Origin: Monilinia fructicola
Taxonomy: Eukaryota; Ascomycota; Leotiomycetes; Helotiales; Sclerotiniaceae
DNA: 64,000 nt
NCBI GenBank assembly: GCA_008692225.1
Contig: VICG01000001.1
Span: 3,936,001-4,000,000, forward strand
Direction: 5' to 3'
Shown here: piece after piece, positions 48,333 through 60,740 of the stretch
Numbering within the stretch: the stretch's first letter is position 1
How the letters are laid out: each line of letters begins with the position of its first letter
Made by a program: the position numbers and the translations under genes
The notes under the pieces: generated by a model
What the model was told of the DNA's origin: nothing
The model's database searches: none
Seen by the model: the letters and a program-made list of their open reading frames with translations, nothing else

Positions 48333-49269
48333 GGTATTTCGTGTATGTTTGTATGTATGTATGTATGTATATATGTATATATGTATGTATATACGTATGT
48401 ATGTATGATGGATGGATAGATAGATAATATGGTGAACAAGGATCGTGCGTATGTATACCTTTGTGAGACTACGTTGTAGATGGACGTTTAGGAATCTTGG
48501 GGGAAAATAGTTGGGTGATGGGTTTTTGTTTGGTGAGATTTGGACGTTGGATAGTTGTATTTCTTTTTCCTTTTTTTTCCTTTTTCCTTTACTCTCTCTG
48601 GGTTTGGTTTGCGGGATGGGATTCGTTTGGTCACTTTTGTGTGGTTGATGGGTTCCAGGTTGGTTGATGATTATCTGGTGTGTTCCAAGTTGTGAAAGGA
48701 TGGATTAATTGGATTGGATTGGATTGGATTGGATTGGATTGAGGATATTGAAAGTGGATGCTGACTTCGCGCAAAGACGCGTTAATTAGAATCTTCTTAG
48801 CGTGAACCCTTGTTTGATCTGCTGCTCTTGTTAAAATCAAAGTATTCTCCTAAACTACTTGTATCTCTACCTTCCGAGCCTTTATTGGTGCAAAACTAGT
48901 AAAGCAGAGCAGACCAGACTTCATCTTTGATAGATGCCAAAGTTACGAGGAGCCGATAAGCTGATTTGAGATCATTCACTTTTTGTTTCCTGCGAAATCT
49001 TACGAGGTCCTTTGAGTTTTTTTCTTCCCCCAGTTTGCTCACAACTTCTTTTGAGCATTGCAATCTTTTTGATCTGAGAAGGTTCTGGGAATTTCCTGGA
49101 GGAGACCGATCTTTCCTCTGTAAACATTTATAGACTGCCCGATCACCAATCAACTCTTATATGAATCTTGACGTGGAGATTGTTTATACCACTGACGATT
49201 TTGTTCTCTCCTCCTCACTCCTCCTCTCCTTACTCCTCATTCGAACAACTGAACAACAAGAACCGAATT
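48333..49269. other. Divergent promoter region between VMA21 and Fun30 homologue
   Basis: Contains a TATG/TATA tetramer stretch (48343-48425) and five ATTGG pentamers (48710-48740). The open frame 48896-49153 (-) has no domain. The frame of the Fun30 gene is open upstream of its ATG to 49168 but that part is Pro/Ser-rich and precedes the expected start. Confidence 0.5.
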
Positions 49270-52200
49270 ATGGCTTCCAATTTTCCAAATCTAAACCCTC
49301 TCGTACTCGACTCCCCAGTGATCAAACGGCAGAAAACTGAATCGGGTTATTCGTCTATCAACAATTCAGCGAAAAATACAGACACCTATAATTCAGATAT
49401 AGATGATGGAGACGAACTCTTTGCGGACTATGTTCCTGATACGCCTGCTGCTGCTGGAAGGAAGTTTGAGACGCAGCCAACGCAGATTGTGGGTGCTACT
49501 AGAAAATTCGAAACTCAACCTACGCAGATTGTGGGTGCTACTAGAAAATTCGAGACGCAAGCCACTCAGATAATCGATCGTTCCAACTCAATGGCATACC
49601 CACAATCAAGTTCCCCGATTCCCAACCATGTACAGGTACCGGCATCTTCACCTTTACGACAATCGCCTACTCCAAGGAAGAGTTTGGCTTCTGCCATGGC
49701 ACCTGCTGGGACCGCATATAGGGCACCGTTTGGAATTAATCAGAAACCTATTGCACCTCCAAGAAAGATTATCAACTTGGATAGTGATGATGAGGGACCG
49801 TCATTTGTGGGGGATAGCTCAGATGATGATGAACTTGTCAAGGCGGATATCAAACCTTCGACCTTCATTTCTAAGAGTGCGTCTTTTGGGTCCGCGAGTT
49901 TTCCGGATTCTTTACGACCGGTCAATGGCAGTTCTAAGTTCCAGGATGCTCTCGCCAACGCCGCATATAATCCACAGAAAGGAAAGAGACAGCGGGGTCC
50001 AGAGAGAGCTAGGCCAGTCCAGGATATTTCGATTGAGGAGGTTGAGAATGGCGAACTTAGGATCAAAGTCCAGCGTATCAAAGACATTTTCCCAGGAGTG
50101 TCTATCGTAGAGGCTAAAGATGCTTTGATGATCACCAAGTACAATTTCGACGAGGCCTGTAACTTACTTTCCAGAAATCAGCCGGTTGAGGTTTCCGATG
50201 ACGACAACGACGATGATGAGGTTCAAGAAATTACCGCCTCGGAAATGGCCGAGCCACAGATGAGAAGAGGTCTTGCCAAACCTATCAAGTCGATTAAGGA
50301 TCGATATGCTTCTACTCAAAATCGCCACACGCAAAGACCAGCCCAGGTACCAGCCCAGGCCACAACACCCCCCAAGCCAAAGAGAAGACTTATGCAAGGA
50401 CGCAAAGCCCCCTCACCTGTCAAGTTGGCTTCATCTCCAGTGGCTCAAGATATGTCTGATGGTGATTCTGGCGTTGCGTCCGAGGAAGAACCCGAAGAAG
50501 ATCCGGTTCTGGAGGATCGATTACTCAAGTACTTGAACCGTTGCACATTGGAGGATCTCATTGAACTCACCAATACCACCAAGGCAAATGCAGAAGCAAT
50601 GTTAGCGGCTCGACCTTTTAAGAGTCTTCATGCTGCGAAAATGGTGTCAACTGCAAAGGTCCTGAAGAATGGCAAGAAGAGTTCCAAGGCGCCGATGGGC
50701 GAACGCCTCGTTGAAACCGCTTTGGAGATGTTTTCGGGCTACGAAGCTGTCGATGCTCTTGTTAAAAGATGTGAGGATCTTGCAAAGCCATTGGAAGCCG
50801 AGATGGCAAAATGGGGGTTCAACTCTTTTGGTACTCGCAAGGAAGGAGAGGGTATTGAGTTGGTATCTTTCGACGACGTAGAGTCTCAGCGTGATTCGGG
50901 GATTGGTTCTCCAACCAGCGCTCTTTCCATCAATGGCGACAATGGCGATGATGACAAGATTGTCTCGGCCAAACGCAGAAAATCCACCGTCGACTTTTTG
51001 AAGAAGCCTGCGCTTATGGCAGATGAGGTTGTTCTGAAAGATTATCAGATCGTTGGGTTGAATTGGCTGAATCTGATGTACGACCAAAATCTGAGTTGTA
51101 TCTTGGCAGATGATATGGGTCTTGGAAAGACTTGTCAGGTCATTTCATTCCTCTCACATCTTGTAGCAACTGGCCGTAAAGGTCCTCATGTTGTTTTTGG
51201 TCCTGCTGCTGTTTTTGAGAATTGGTGTCAGGAGTTCCAGAAATTTGCTCCGAAGCTAGCGATTCAGCCTTATCATGGTAAGCTCAACGCAGAGAAGCTC
51301 AACGTCAACATTCTGGGGTAATAGTAACTAATTGATTCACAGGTCCTGCAAATGAACGTGTAGAGTTGGCTGAATCAATATTGGAGAATCGAGATGAAAT
51401 TAATGTTATCGTTTCTACCTATGACATGGCAGTCAAACCTACCGATAATAAGTTCTTCCGGAGATTAGGAGCTGATGTAAGTTTATTGCTAATCAGAGTC
51501 TGCTTCAATTGCTAATTAGCCCTAGGTTCTCGTTTGTGATGAAGGTCATATTTTGAAGAATGGAGGAACCCAGAAGAATCAGGCTTTGAATAAGATTCCT
51601 GCTAATTTCAAGCTTTTATTGACGGGTACGCCACTTCAAAACAACTTGGTGGAGCTTGTTACTTTACTCGCATTCATTCTCCCAAATGTTTTCAAGGAAC
51701 GGGAAGAAGACTTGAATTATATTTTCAAGGCAAAGGCAACAACTCGAGATACCGATCATGGGGCATTACTCTCTGCCGAACGTATTACTCGAGCGAGATC
51801 CATGCTCACCCCATTCGTTCTACGACGCAAGAAGCATCAGGTTTTGAAGCATCTTCCTACAAAGTTATGCCGAGTTGAACGCTGTAGTTTGGAGGCAACG
51901 CAGGCTAAAATCTACAATGAACACGCGGATGCAGCTAAAGAACGAGCCCGGAAACGTCTTGAGGGTGTCAAGATTCCAGCGTTAAAGTCCGAAGAAAACA
52001 ATCCTATCATGCAACTTCGTAAAGCAGCTATTCATCCTCTACTTTTCCGACGTCACTTTACCGATGAAAAGATTGAGAAGATGGTTGATATTTTACGAAA
52101 GAAGGAACCGGATAACTTCCCTTCTTCTGCTAAAAGACACCATCTCGTTGAGGAGATGCGCAATGCTTCGGATTACTGGTTACATACTTGGTGTGTTCTT

Positions 52201-52920
52201 TATCCATGCATCAAATCATTTGATGTTAAGAAGAATGCGTGGATGGATTCAGGAAAGGTATCTGCTCTGGTGACACTTGTCACGAAATATAAGGAGAACG
52301 GGGACAGAGTTCTGATCTTTTCACAATTCTCACTTGTTCTTGATATTCTTGAATCGGTGTTGAATACTTCCAAGATCACTTACACTCGGATTGATGGTTC
52401 GACCAAAATTGATGAGCGTCAAGCATATATTGAAAGGTTTAGGGATGATACTGATATTACGGCTTTTCTCTTGACGACCAAGGCCGGTGGAACAGGTATC
52501 AATCTGATGTATGCCAACAAGGTCATTATCTTTGATGGTAGTTTCAACCCTCAAGATGACGTTCAAGCAGAGAATCGTGCTCATCGCGTTGGTCAAACTC
52601 GGGATGTAGAAGTCGTCAGATTAGTCACTCGAGGTACAATCGAGGAGGCAATTTGGAAGATGGGCAGAAGTAAACTGATGTTGGATGGCAGGGTTGCTGG
52701 TGAAGAAGGGGAAGAAGCTGGGGAGAAAGCTGTGGAGAAGATGCTACTAGAGGGTGTCACGATCACGGATGAAGAAGCTGCCCCGGTAGCTGAGGGGCAT
52801 GTCTCGACGCCGAAAAAGGATACGAAGGGGAAAGGAACAGGAAAGAAGTTACCGGATAGGAAAAAATCCGGGACTTTCCTGGATATGGCGACGAAGGGGG
52901 CGGGCAAGGAGACTGATTGA
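49270..52920 (+). CDS. fun30: SNF2-family chromatin remodeller, Fun30/SMARCAD1 type
   Basis: ATP-dependent nucleosome remodeller of the Fun30/Fft/SMARCAD1 group, nuclear, with roles in heterochromatin and long-range DNA-end resection. Exons are 49270-51277, 51343-51476 and 51526-52920 (1,178 residues, no frame break). From N to C: a disordered region with three tandem repeats of RKFETQPTQIVGAT (49459-49590), a CUE-like domain (DIFPGVSIVEAKDAL...NFDEACNLL), a short Fun30-type linker, the ATPase lobe 1 with DDMGLGKT and DEGH, and lobe 2 with DGSTKIDERQ and HRVGQTRDVEVVRL. A basic tail ends the protein. The ATG at 49270 begins MASNFPNLNPLVLDSPVIKR, typical of filamentous-fungal homologues. Which paralogue (Fft1-3) is meant cannot be told. 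Confidence 0.93.
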
Positions 52921-53789
52921 TTGGTCTATTGATCATTCTTGTCATGCGGCATGGGCGGAGTGGAGTAGATTGTAGTATGCATTGCCATATATATCTACCG
53001 AGTGGAGTTTTTGGAAGTTAATGATTACACTACGTCCAAGAAGAGTATTTATGGTATGAATATGAGAAATTGCGCAAGGAGCGATGGATTTGCAATCTTG
53101 GGAGATGGGTAGGGTTTGCTATTTACTTTGGCTTTGGCACGCGTGAATAAATGGATGGGGTGTATAAGAAAGACATGTCTGTACAATACGAGAGGTATTC
53201 GCATCGTGGTATATGGGGTGGCACCTGGGATATAAGTATAATAAGGGTAATACAGAGAGAGAGCTGGGGGGGAGTTATAGAATTGGTATGTGGATCAATA
53301 GGTAGTGGCTAGATACTGAGAGGAGATACGTCGAATGAATGGATGGATGAATGGATGGATGGAGATGAGGTCGATAGATATAGAGATGACCATGAATAGA
53401 ACGTGAATGGATGGATGAATGGATCAACGAATAAATAAATGGAATTGATTTTTTTTCTTTTCATCTTAATTTTCATCTTCTCCTTGGATTTTGCATGGCT
53501 ATACTTAAGTACATACATACATACTATGAGCCTCCTAGGTTGATTAGTCGATACTAAATTTATAGCTGCCACGTTTGGAGGAAAGGCCTCGATATACCTC
53601 GGCCTTGGGTGGTGAGCAGGTGGTACGCATGCATGCATGCATGCATGGATGAATAGGTGGTGAGTCGATGGGTTTGTCGTCTAGCTGGAGTCTTCCTTTC
53701 CTCTGTTGTGATCTGTCTGTCTGTCTGTCTGTTTTGCTTCACCTGCATGCTCTTTTTGTTCCTTGTTGGATGTATTGTTATATCTAATT

Positions 53790-53873
53790 ATGGATATGGA
53801 TGTGGATATGGATATGGATATGGATATGGATATGGATGTGGATGTGGATGTGGATGTGGATATGGATATAGAT
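53790..53873. repeat. GGATAT / GGATGT hexamer array
   Basis: About fourteen 6-base units alternating GGATAT and GGATGT. A Gly/Tyr/Cys frame over it is an artefact. Confidence 0.95.
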
Positions 53874-54599
53874 ATTCATCTTTGTATACATATCCATACA
53901 TATCCATACATATCCATACTTATATATATTTATATATAGATTTCCATATCTATTAATTCACAACGATAGATTCAATGATACCTTTAGTCTCATCGTATAT
54001 ATATGTGTATATTGTATATTGTATATATACATAATATATATAAGGTTATATATACAACATAATCCCACAGCAATAGAGAATCTTCTACAAATCTTCTATC
54101 GTAGGGATTCATATACATGTTTGTTTGTATACACACAGTAGAAGTACACGCTGTATACGAATAGCGTGCGTAGGGTGTGTCCAGTGTGAATTGATGAATT
54201 GATGAATTGTGTTGTTGTATTGTATTGTATTGTGCTACCGAAACGGGGTGCCCTATAGTCAGGAGAGACTCCTCGAATAGCGCAGGTAGGTAGGTAGGTA
54301 GGTAGGTCAGTTCGCGGTCTGGGATCGCACCCCCCTTCGTCTCGTCTCGCTTCGTCCCGTCCTCCGCGCGACCGCGTCTCCCCCGCCGTCGAGCCTCGCA
54401 CGCATCGGTGCTGGATGCTCCCTCGCTACCTAGCCGTCTCCTCCTTCGACCACCGCTAGATTTCCGGTGCTCGACGCCGCGCGCGCTAGATGGGGTGCAG
54501 GCGCTTTCCTTCTCGTCTGGGGTTTGGAGTGGCGGATTGTGGAGGGGGGATATGTGGGGGTGGGGATGCCGGCGGGGTGGAGGAGCAGGGTAGGGTCGG

Positions 54600-54622
54600 C
54601 CGATCGATCGATCGATCGATCG
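54600..54622. repeat. CGAT tetramer run
   Basis: Five to six CGAT units; each unit contains a self-complementary GATC. Short and flanked by G/C-rich DNA. Confidence 0.85.
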
Positions 54623-55589
54623 CTGGGGTGACGGCACTTGGGGAAGGGGTTCTTGGCGCGTTGGAACGTGGAGCTTTCCGCGTGCTGGGTCTGGTACTTG
54701 CTACTGTACTGTATTTGGCGGGAGGATCGGCGACGGGGGGGCGATGGGAGGACCTGGGATTGGGAATCAATGGAATGGGCATTTGGTACGAGTACAGCGA
54801 GGGGGATAGATGTATTTGTATAGCAAAGGGATTCATATATATATGCATATATACATATATACATATATACATATATAATCGAGCTCCCTGTATCATGCAC
54901 GTCCCTGTATCTTGCACGCTTTTCAAAAAGTCGAAAATTAACAAATAAAATTAATTAATAAAAAACCTATTAATATTATAATACAAAATTTAAATATTAT
55001 ATATTTTTAGTAATTTTGAATAATATTATAAAAAGAAAACTCGTAAAATGAAATTTATTTGAATATTAATTATAATTTTAAAAATGTACATTCAATTATT
55101 ATAAAAAATTCAATAACTTTTTATAAATTATAAAAAAAAAATTTTTTATTTAAAAAAAATTTTTTTATAATATAAAACTTGAAATTAACAAAAAAAACTA
55201 GAATTTTTTATAAATATTTAAAGATTATATTAAATATAATCTATTAAAAATTAATAATTAAAAAAAATATTATTTAAAAATAGTTTTATTATAACAAATT
55301 AAAAGTAATTTAATAAAAAAAATAAAATATTATATAAATATTAATTAAAAATTTTATATTTATTAAAAAAAAAATCAAAAATTTAATAATAAAATAAATA
55401 AAGAATATATTATAAAAAATATAAGAAAAACTTATTATCTTTATATTATATAATATATAGTACTTCTTTTAATAAAAAATTTTGTTTTATAATATATATA
55501 AATAAATTAAAATTGTTATTAAAAAAATTTTAAAATATATTATAAATTTAATTTAATATCGAATTTAAAGAATTTATTTTTTGATATTA

Positions 55590-57309
55590 CAGTAGAACCT
55601 GGTTATACCGGACTTGGTTATATCGGAATCCTGGTTATACCGGAATTTTTTTTCAATTTTACTTGATTTTATATAGAAGTAACGGAATTTTAGCTTATAA
55701 TAGAATACCGGAGTATTTTTTTAAAATTCCGGTATAAACAGATTGATTTATATAGGATTATTAGTTAACACGTGATGATTTACCAAAAAATTTTGATTAT
55801 ATAATCTTATCAAAATTCCAATTTGTATAAATTGTATAAATTTGTATAAATTTGTATAAAGTTGTATAATATCTGTACAAATCCTGTATAATTTTTTATG
55901 TAAGAGTTGTGGCCACAGCTTATCGTACACCTTAAGCAAGATTCGCTAACCACCCATTTTTTGATACATATATTTTGAAATTCTATTATAAATTTATTTT
56001 TCAATATTTTTTCTTTAAATTCAAAATGGTAGTCCTTTTTGGGAATTAAAATAATCAATATAAATATAAACAGAATTGGAGTACTTTTCGTTGTTTTAAA
56101 ATGTTTCAAGTATGTGAATATAGAAAATCCTGGTTATGGATCAAAAAAAATATTGGTATTAAACGTTTGATAGCTAGAAGTATTTTTAAATCTAAATCAA
56201 AGCGAAAAATATGTAAGGGAAAAATTTATTAATATTCTTTAATGTTAATTAAAAAAATTTATCGAATTATAAAAAATATAATAAAGAATTAAATCGGAAA
56301 AAAAATGATTTATAAATAAATCAAAAACATTTTTCAATTTGAAGCTTTATTATGTATAATTTAACAAGAATTATATTAATATAGCTTTAAATGATATATA
56401 GAATATTCTAAGCTTTTTATTTTAAGAATGTAAGCAAAAAAGAAATTGGATTTTACATATTTTTATTACTAATAAAAAACTAATAATATAATCTTTATTT
56501 AGGAAAAAAAGGGGAATTAGAAGAAGATTATATAATCGAACAAAAGCATTTTTGAGTTAAAGAAAAGTGATAGGATTTAAATTACTAAACAAATTAAAAA
56601 AAAAAAGTGTTTTAATTATATTAAATTAATATATAGATTAAAAAGGGTATTAATTATGATATAAGGAACAATTAGTTAGAATTATAAATCTCCATTAATA
56701 TTTTTAAAGAAAAATGAGAATAATAAAGATATTATTTTGAAGGTATATTATAATTAAGTTCTTATTCTAATGATATTCCTATTATTTAACAAATTAAAAC
56801 CTAAATATATCTTTATAAAAAATGGAGCAAAAATATATTTAGGGTATACTTATATAATTTAATTAGAGCATTTTATACAAAGCTTTAATTAGCCTTTTTT
56901 TTCTCCGGATTTTAATTTTATTAAAAAAGTATAACACTAAATAAAAAAAGAATTTAAAAAATTACTATTTATATCTATTTCTATTAAAAAATTAAAGTAT
57001 AAATTAAAAGTATTATAAGAAAAAAAGTAGATCCTTTAGATTTCAAATTATATATTGAAAAATTAATCTACAAATTAAAGAATATAATTAAAGTAAAAGA
57101 ATTAGCTATTATTCATTAATATATAGTTTCAATTTTATAAAAAAATATTGATGTATTGATTTATAATTAAATTTCGAAATAAAGTGATTGAAAACGCAAG
57201 ATGTGCGATAAGCTGTGGCCACAACTCTTATATCTGGTTATACCGGAAACCTGGTTATACCGGATCTAATTGGCTGAAATTCTTTGTCCGGTATAACCAG
57301 GTTCTACTG
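55590..57309. mobile_element. TIR element (pogo/Tc1-like MITE, ~390 bp) split by a nested insertion
   Basis: The ends CAGTAGAACCTGGTTATACC (continuing CGGAC) are perfect 25-base inverted repeats at 55590-55614 and 57285-57309. Both are flanked by TA (55588-55589, 57310-57311), the target duplication of Tc1/mariner-superfamily transposons. Extra copies of CTGGTTATACCGGA lie just inside both ends (about 55629-55642, 57233-57246, 57250-57263), which resemble subterminal transposase-binding repeats. Minus the 1.33-kb insertion, its own length is about 390 bp, too small for a transposase, so it is probably non-autonomous. Its TIRs have fewer changes than its A/T-rich interior. Confidence 0.82.
55903..57228 (+). 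mobile_element. Degraded Tc1/mariner-type transposon nested in the MITE
   Basis: Inverted ends AGAGTTGTGGCCACAGCTTA(TCG) at 55903 and 57228 are flanked by TA on both sides (55901-55902, 57229-57230). The length of 1,326 bp fits a complete Tc1/mariner element. Inside on the plus strand are remnants of a fungal transposase: a YKSPLIFLKKNE-like segment near 56690-56730, NGAKIYLG near 56820-56845, and SPDFNFI at 56902-56922, corresponding to the SPDLNPIE catalytic block of DD34E transposases. Stops interrupt all frames and codons are strongly A/T-shifted, in line with RIP. It is therefore inactive. Confidence 0.82.
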
Positions 57310-57312
57310 TAG

Positions 57313-57548
57313 TGTGACGGTCGTGTTACGACCGACACAAAAGGAGTCGGCTTTGAAGCCGATACTTTTAGCGTATCAGCAAAAACGATACAGTTAGCGT
57401 TGCTGACATTGTTGGTAGAAGCGGACAGTATAGGCTTAGCTATAAGTATACAGCATTAGATAGTTTAATATAAATCAGCTTTACCACGATACATGTTTCT
57501 TGCCAATTAGTATTATTTTCGTATACTAATCGCTATAGAAAATCAACA
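57313..57548 (+). mobile_element. Possible solo LTR fragment (TG...CA) in the A/T-rich island
   Basis: A ~236-bp block of normal base composition stands out from the A/T-rich surroundings. It begins TGTGACGG with a hairpin GGTCGTGTTACGACC and ends CAACA, as many LTRs do. No second copy, primer-binding site or target duplication is visible in the window. It could also be unique sequence between older repeats. Confidence 0.35.
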
Positions 57549-58260
57549 ATTTAAACTATAAAAATTTATTTAAAATAATTATATAATTTTTTATTTTAAA
57601 AAAACTTATATATAATAAATTTATAAGATAATAAAATACTATATATTTTTATATATAATATAATATATAATTATATTCTTTAATTTTAATTTTACTTTAT
57701 TTTTTTATTTTTCATTATTTAAAATTTTAAATAATTATTTAAATTTAATTTAAAATAAGTTTTTTTAATTAAAAACTATTTTTATATAATTTTTTTATAT
57801 ATTTATTTTATTAAAATTTACATTTATTAATATTATTATTATAAGATATTTTTTTAATTATTTTATTTTTGTATTAAATTTTCTTTATTTTTTATTTTTT
57901 TAAATTTAATATAAAAATCAAATTATACTAGATATTTTTATAAAAAATTTAAAAATACAAATCTTAAACTATAAATAATAAAAATATTAAAAAATAAAAT
58001 ATAATCTTTCAAAAATCTTATATTCTTTATTTTATTAATAAAATATTAATTAAACTTTTTTATTATTTTATTAATATTAATTTTAACATTATATGATATT
58101 TTATATTCAAAAGATTATTATTATAATCTATTTATTTTAATTTATTATTATATAAAATTTCAGATTATTTTATTGATTAATTGAATTTATAATTATTTAT
58201 TTTCGAAAATGTTAAAACGTGTAAGATATAAGAGGCGTGCATGATACAGGGAGCTTGGTT

Positions 58261-58404
58261 ACATATATACATATATACATATATTTATACATACATACAT
58301 ACATACATATACATACATACATATATACATACATACATACATACATACATACATACATACATACATACATACATACATACATACATACATACATACATAC
58401 ATAC
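58261..58404. repeat. CATA tetramer array at right border of the transposon island
   Basis: About 35 CATA or ATATAC units. The left border of the island (54835-54876) carries the same ATATAC class, suggesting the island interrupted one array. Confidence 0.95.
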
Positions 58405-59450
58405 ACCCCTAAAATAAACGAAAAGGAAGATACCGCAACTACTAGCTATGCGGCATACGCACGAAAAGAAAAGGGAACACGGGTGCGGGGAAACCTTGGG
58501 CTGGAGATTGGGAGAGAGGCGGTATGGTATTAAGAGACATTTATTCACGGTTTGTTGTCTCTGGCCTCCTGGGTCTAGGTCTGGGTCGGGGTCTGAGTAA
58601 GAAAGAAGATTAGATTATCGATCTTTGTATTGCTTGAGGCTCTGGGTGAGTATTGATTGGGTGGTGGGTGGGTGGTATCGAATTTGATCGAGTCTTGGAG
58701 CAGTAAGTAAGTAAGCTTGTTTTGAAATTTGAGCATCTTTAGTTAGAATTTCGATTTTAATTTCAATTCCACTTTCACTTCCACTTTCAATTCCTCTTTC
58801 TCTCTCTCTTCCTCTTCCTCTTCCACCTTCACTTCCATGGATCGACAGTGGAAGAGATTTATGACGAGTTGATTTGACTTGGAGGGAAATTCTAGACTAC
58901 TAGTCCTGGCGCGTCCATGGATCCCCGGCCTGTAGATCGGGGATGAATCCGTCGAAGTTGGATCTTGATATCCCTTGCTAGTGGATTTCGGTTAATGCCA
59001 GTTACGGGGTAGGTCGTTGATCCTCACTCTTGATTTTACGGAGTGGTAATCTTGTGGATGGCGTTCATTGTATTGTGTGATGTGATGTGATGCGATGCGA
59101 TGTGATGTGATGTTATATTCATGAGGCATAGAGGTATGAAGGGTATGTCTGGTATGCAATTGTTTTTTTATTCTTTTGTTGTTTTGCTATCTTGCCGTTG
59201 ATCCCATCATCGTCCGTAATTGCAATCATAACCCCATGCGTTTCCCCAAATAACTACCGAACACCGTCGACAATTTCTCTCAATCGTATCTCGTATGGCA
59301 TAATGCTTCATCTCGCATTGCTTGCCCGTCCTCACTTCACATGGGGATCATCTGGATTCGCCGCTGGCGTGTCCACCATATCCACACCCACAACTATTCA
59401 TATTCATACATCCACCATCGTCAACTTCCATCCCAATCACCATCCCATAA
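58405..59450. other. Intergenic 3' flank of the conidiation-protein-8-like gene
   Basis: No gene supported. TTTC/TTCC-rich tracts lie at 58755-58840, TGATG units at 59078-59112. A frame at 59192-59464 (+) is the opposite strand of the 3' UTR. Confidence 0.5.
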
Positions 59451-59895
59451 TTATGTACCCTTGACAAAACTGCAGCACAAATCAATCCATTAGCACTGGT
59501 TCCATTCCATTCCACTTCACCGCCTCCATTCATTCTACCCATCGTCTCAAGATCACCAACAAAAGCCACATACCTATTCCACATAGATCCCACAAACCCC
59601 GCCTTGGGAGCCTGATCCGCAAAGCTCTCCCGTCTTGCCTTAGCCGCCGCGTCGCTGCTTGATCGTTTCTGATTCGTGAGACCCGAGAAGAGTGTGCCTT
59701 CTTGGGAACCCTGTGATTGAATGATCAGTGTGTTATCATGTGAGATAGATGGAGATGCAGTGCTGGGTTGGGGGAATGGGGCGGGGTGGAGAGGCATACA
59801 CGTCTGTTTTGGGTGGTGAAGCCGTCGATATTGTTGGCTGGGGTGGAGGTACTACCAGAGCCTCCTTTGACGGCGGATGTTCTTTGGGCGTTCAT
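59451..59895 (-). CDS. Small protein resembling conidiation-specific protein 8 (Con-8 type)
   Basis: 83 residues in three reverse-strand exons: 59895-59800, 59710-59574 and 59469-59451; sum is 84 codons including stop. The second half, LFSGLTNQKRSSSDAAAKAR, then RESFADQAPKAGFVGSMWN and the end SFVKGT, resembles small ascomycete proteins annotated as conidiation-specific protein 8; that match is from memory. The N terminus is Ser/Thr/Gly-rich and disordered. The last exon codes for only six residues; it was placed with the branch-like GCTAATG and acceptor TGCAG, which yields the conserved-looking end. It is likely regulated with sporulation or stress, if the family call is right. Confidence 0.6.
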
Positions 59896-60426
59896 TTTGG
59901 ATGTATGGTTGGTAATACGTAAAGCGTGAAGTTTGACGTGTAGATTATGGAGAGTTGAAAGTTGTTAGAAAAGGATTGGAAGATGTGTAAATTCTTATTG
60001 TAGAAATATGTTGATGTGTGATGGATGATATGGATGATGAGAGAGAGAGCGAGAAGAAAAATGATACGAGGAATCCTCTACTCATATATACTCATTACCC
60101 CTCCTATGCTTCTGCTTCTACCCCAATCCCCAATCCAATAGCATACGATCTACGACCCCTTCTTACAAATCCAACTTTATCAATAATCACCTGGGCAATA
60201 ATCAATCATCAATCAATCATCAAACAATCTTCAATCATCCATCATCCATCATCCTATCAAACAAAGGAGGCTTAAGAAAATTGAAAATTCCCCGAATGTT
60301 CCTCATGATCTCACTATTCCATCATGATCTGAAGCTCCAATGATCTCATCAATCCAATCTGAGACTTGTTAATTACTATTGATTCCATCCTCCATTCTAC
60401 TGCGTTCCTCCATCGCAAACTCACTC

Positions 60427-60480
60427 AAAGTCAAAGTCAAAGTCAAAGTCAAAGTCAAAGTCAAAGTCAAAGTCAAAGTC
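60427..60480. repeat. AAAGTC hexamer array
   Basis: Nine perfect copies of a 6-base unit. Confidence 0.95.
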
Positions 60481-60740
60481 GAACTCAAATCCAAACACAG
60501 ACCTGCACATCCATACCCCATACAGTATAATAAGAATGATAAATCATAATACCTTTCTTTACCCCGCGTTGGTCATGGCATGATTTTCACATGCCTGCAT
60601 CTTTGATATGCACACCCCGGCATCTGATAGGATGAACAGCATGAGCCCTCCAGCAAAAGTGGACACCATGCACTCCGTAGTACGTACGTACATCCACGAC
60701 TCTATGGGTATTATCTAGGTAGGAACTTGTTTTATTATTA

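Larger units (their letters stand above)
52921..54882. other. Intergenic, simple repeats
   Basis: 3' flank of the Fun30 homologue, then repeat-rich DNA: TGGA units (53335-53425), a CTGT run (53716-53732), GGATAT array, GGTA array (54284-54308), CGAT array (54600-54622). A short G/C-rich stretch at 54310-54500 has frames in all directions but no domain. No gene supported. Confidence 0.5.
54883..58254. mobile_element. Outer A/T-rich element bounded by inverted repeats
   Basis: GCTCCCTGTATCATGCACG at 54883-54901 is repeated as its exact reverse complement at 58236-58254; weaker inverted similarity extends about 30 bases further inward. The interior is extremely A/T-rich, as expected for a RIP-mutated transposon. 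Both outer flanks are ATATAC/CATA microsatellite, so it appears inserted in or next to such an array. No clear target-site duplication is visible, and no transposase of its own can be read. It contains the younger nested elements described below. Without them it would be about 1.65 kb. Confidence 0.65.

Noticed and set aside
48042..48439. Frames over the first exon of VMA21
   Set aside because: They are out-of-frame shadows; one minus frame reads RRVEASPTTESAPEQ and looks VMA21-like at first, but the ATG frame MATRRSIPHDRIG continues unbroken into the conserved part.
53700..53780. CTGT and CATG repeats considered as a CRISPR-like array
   Set aside because: Units are four bases and contiguous, without spacers; eukaryotic microsatellite.
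58237..58548. Ile-His-Thr and Met-Tyr-Val-Cys repeat frames
   Set aside because: They are translations of the CATA microsatellite next to the transposon island.
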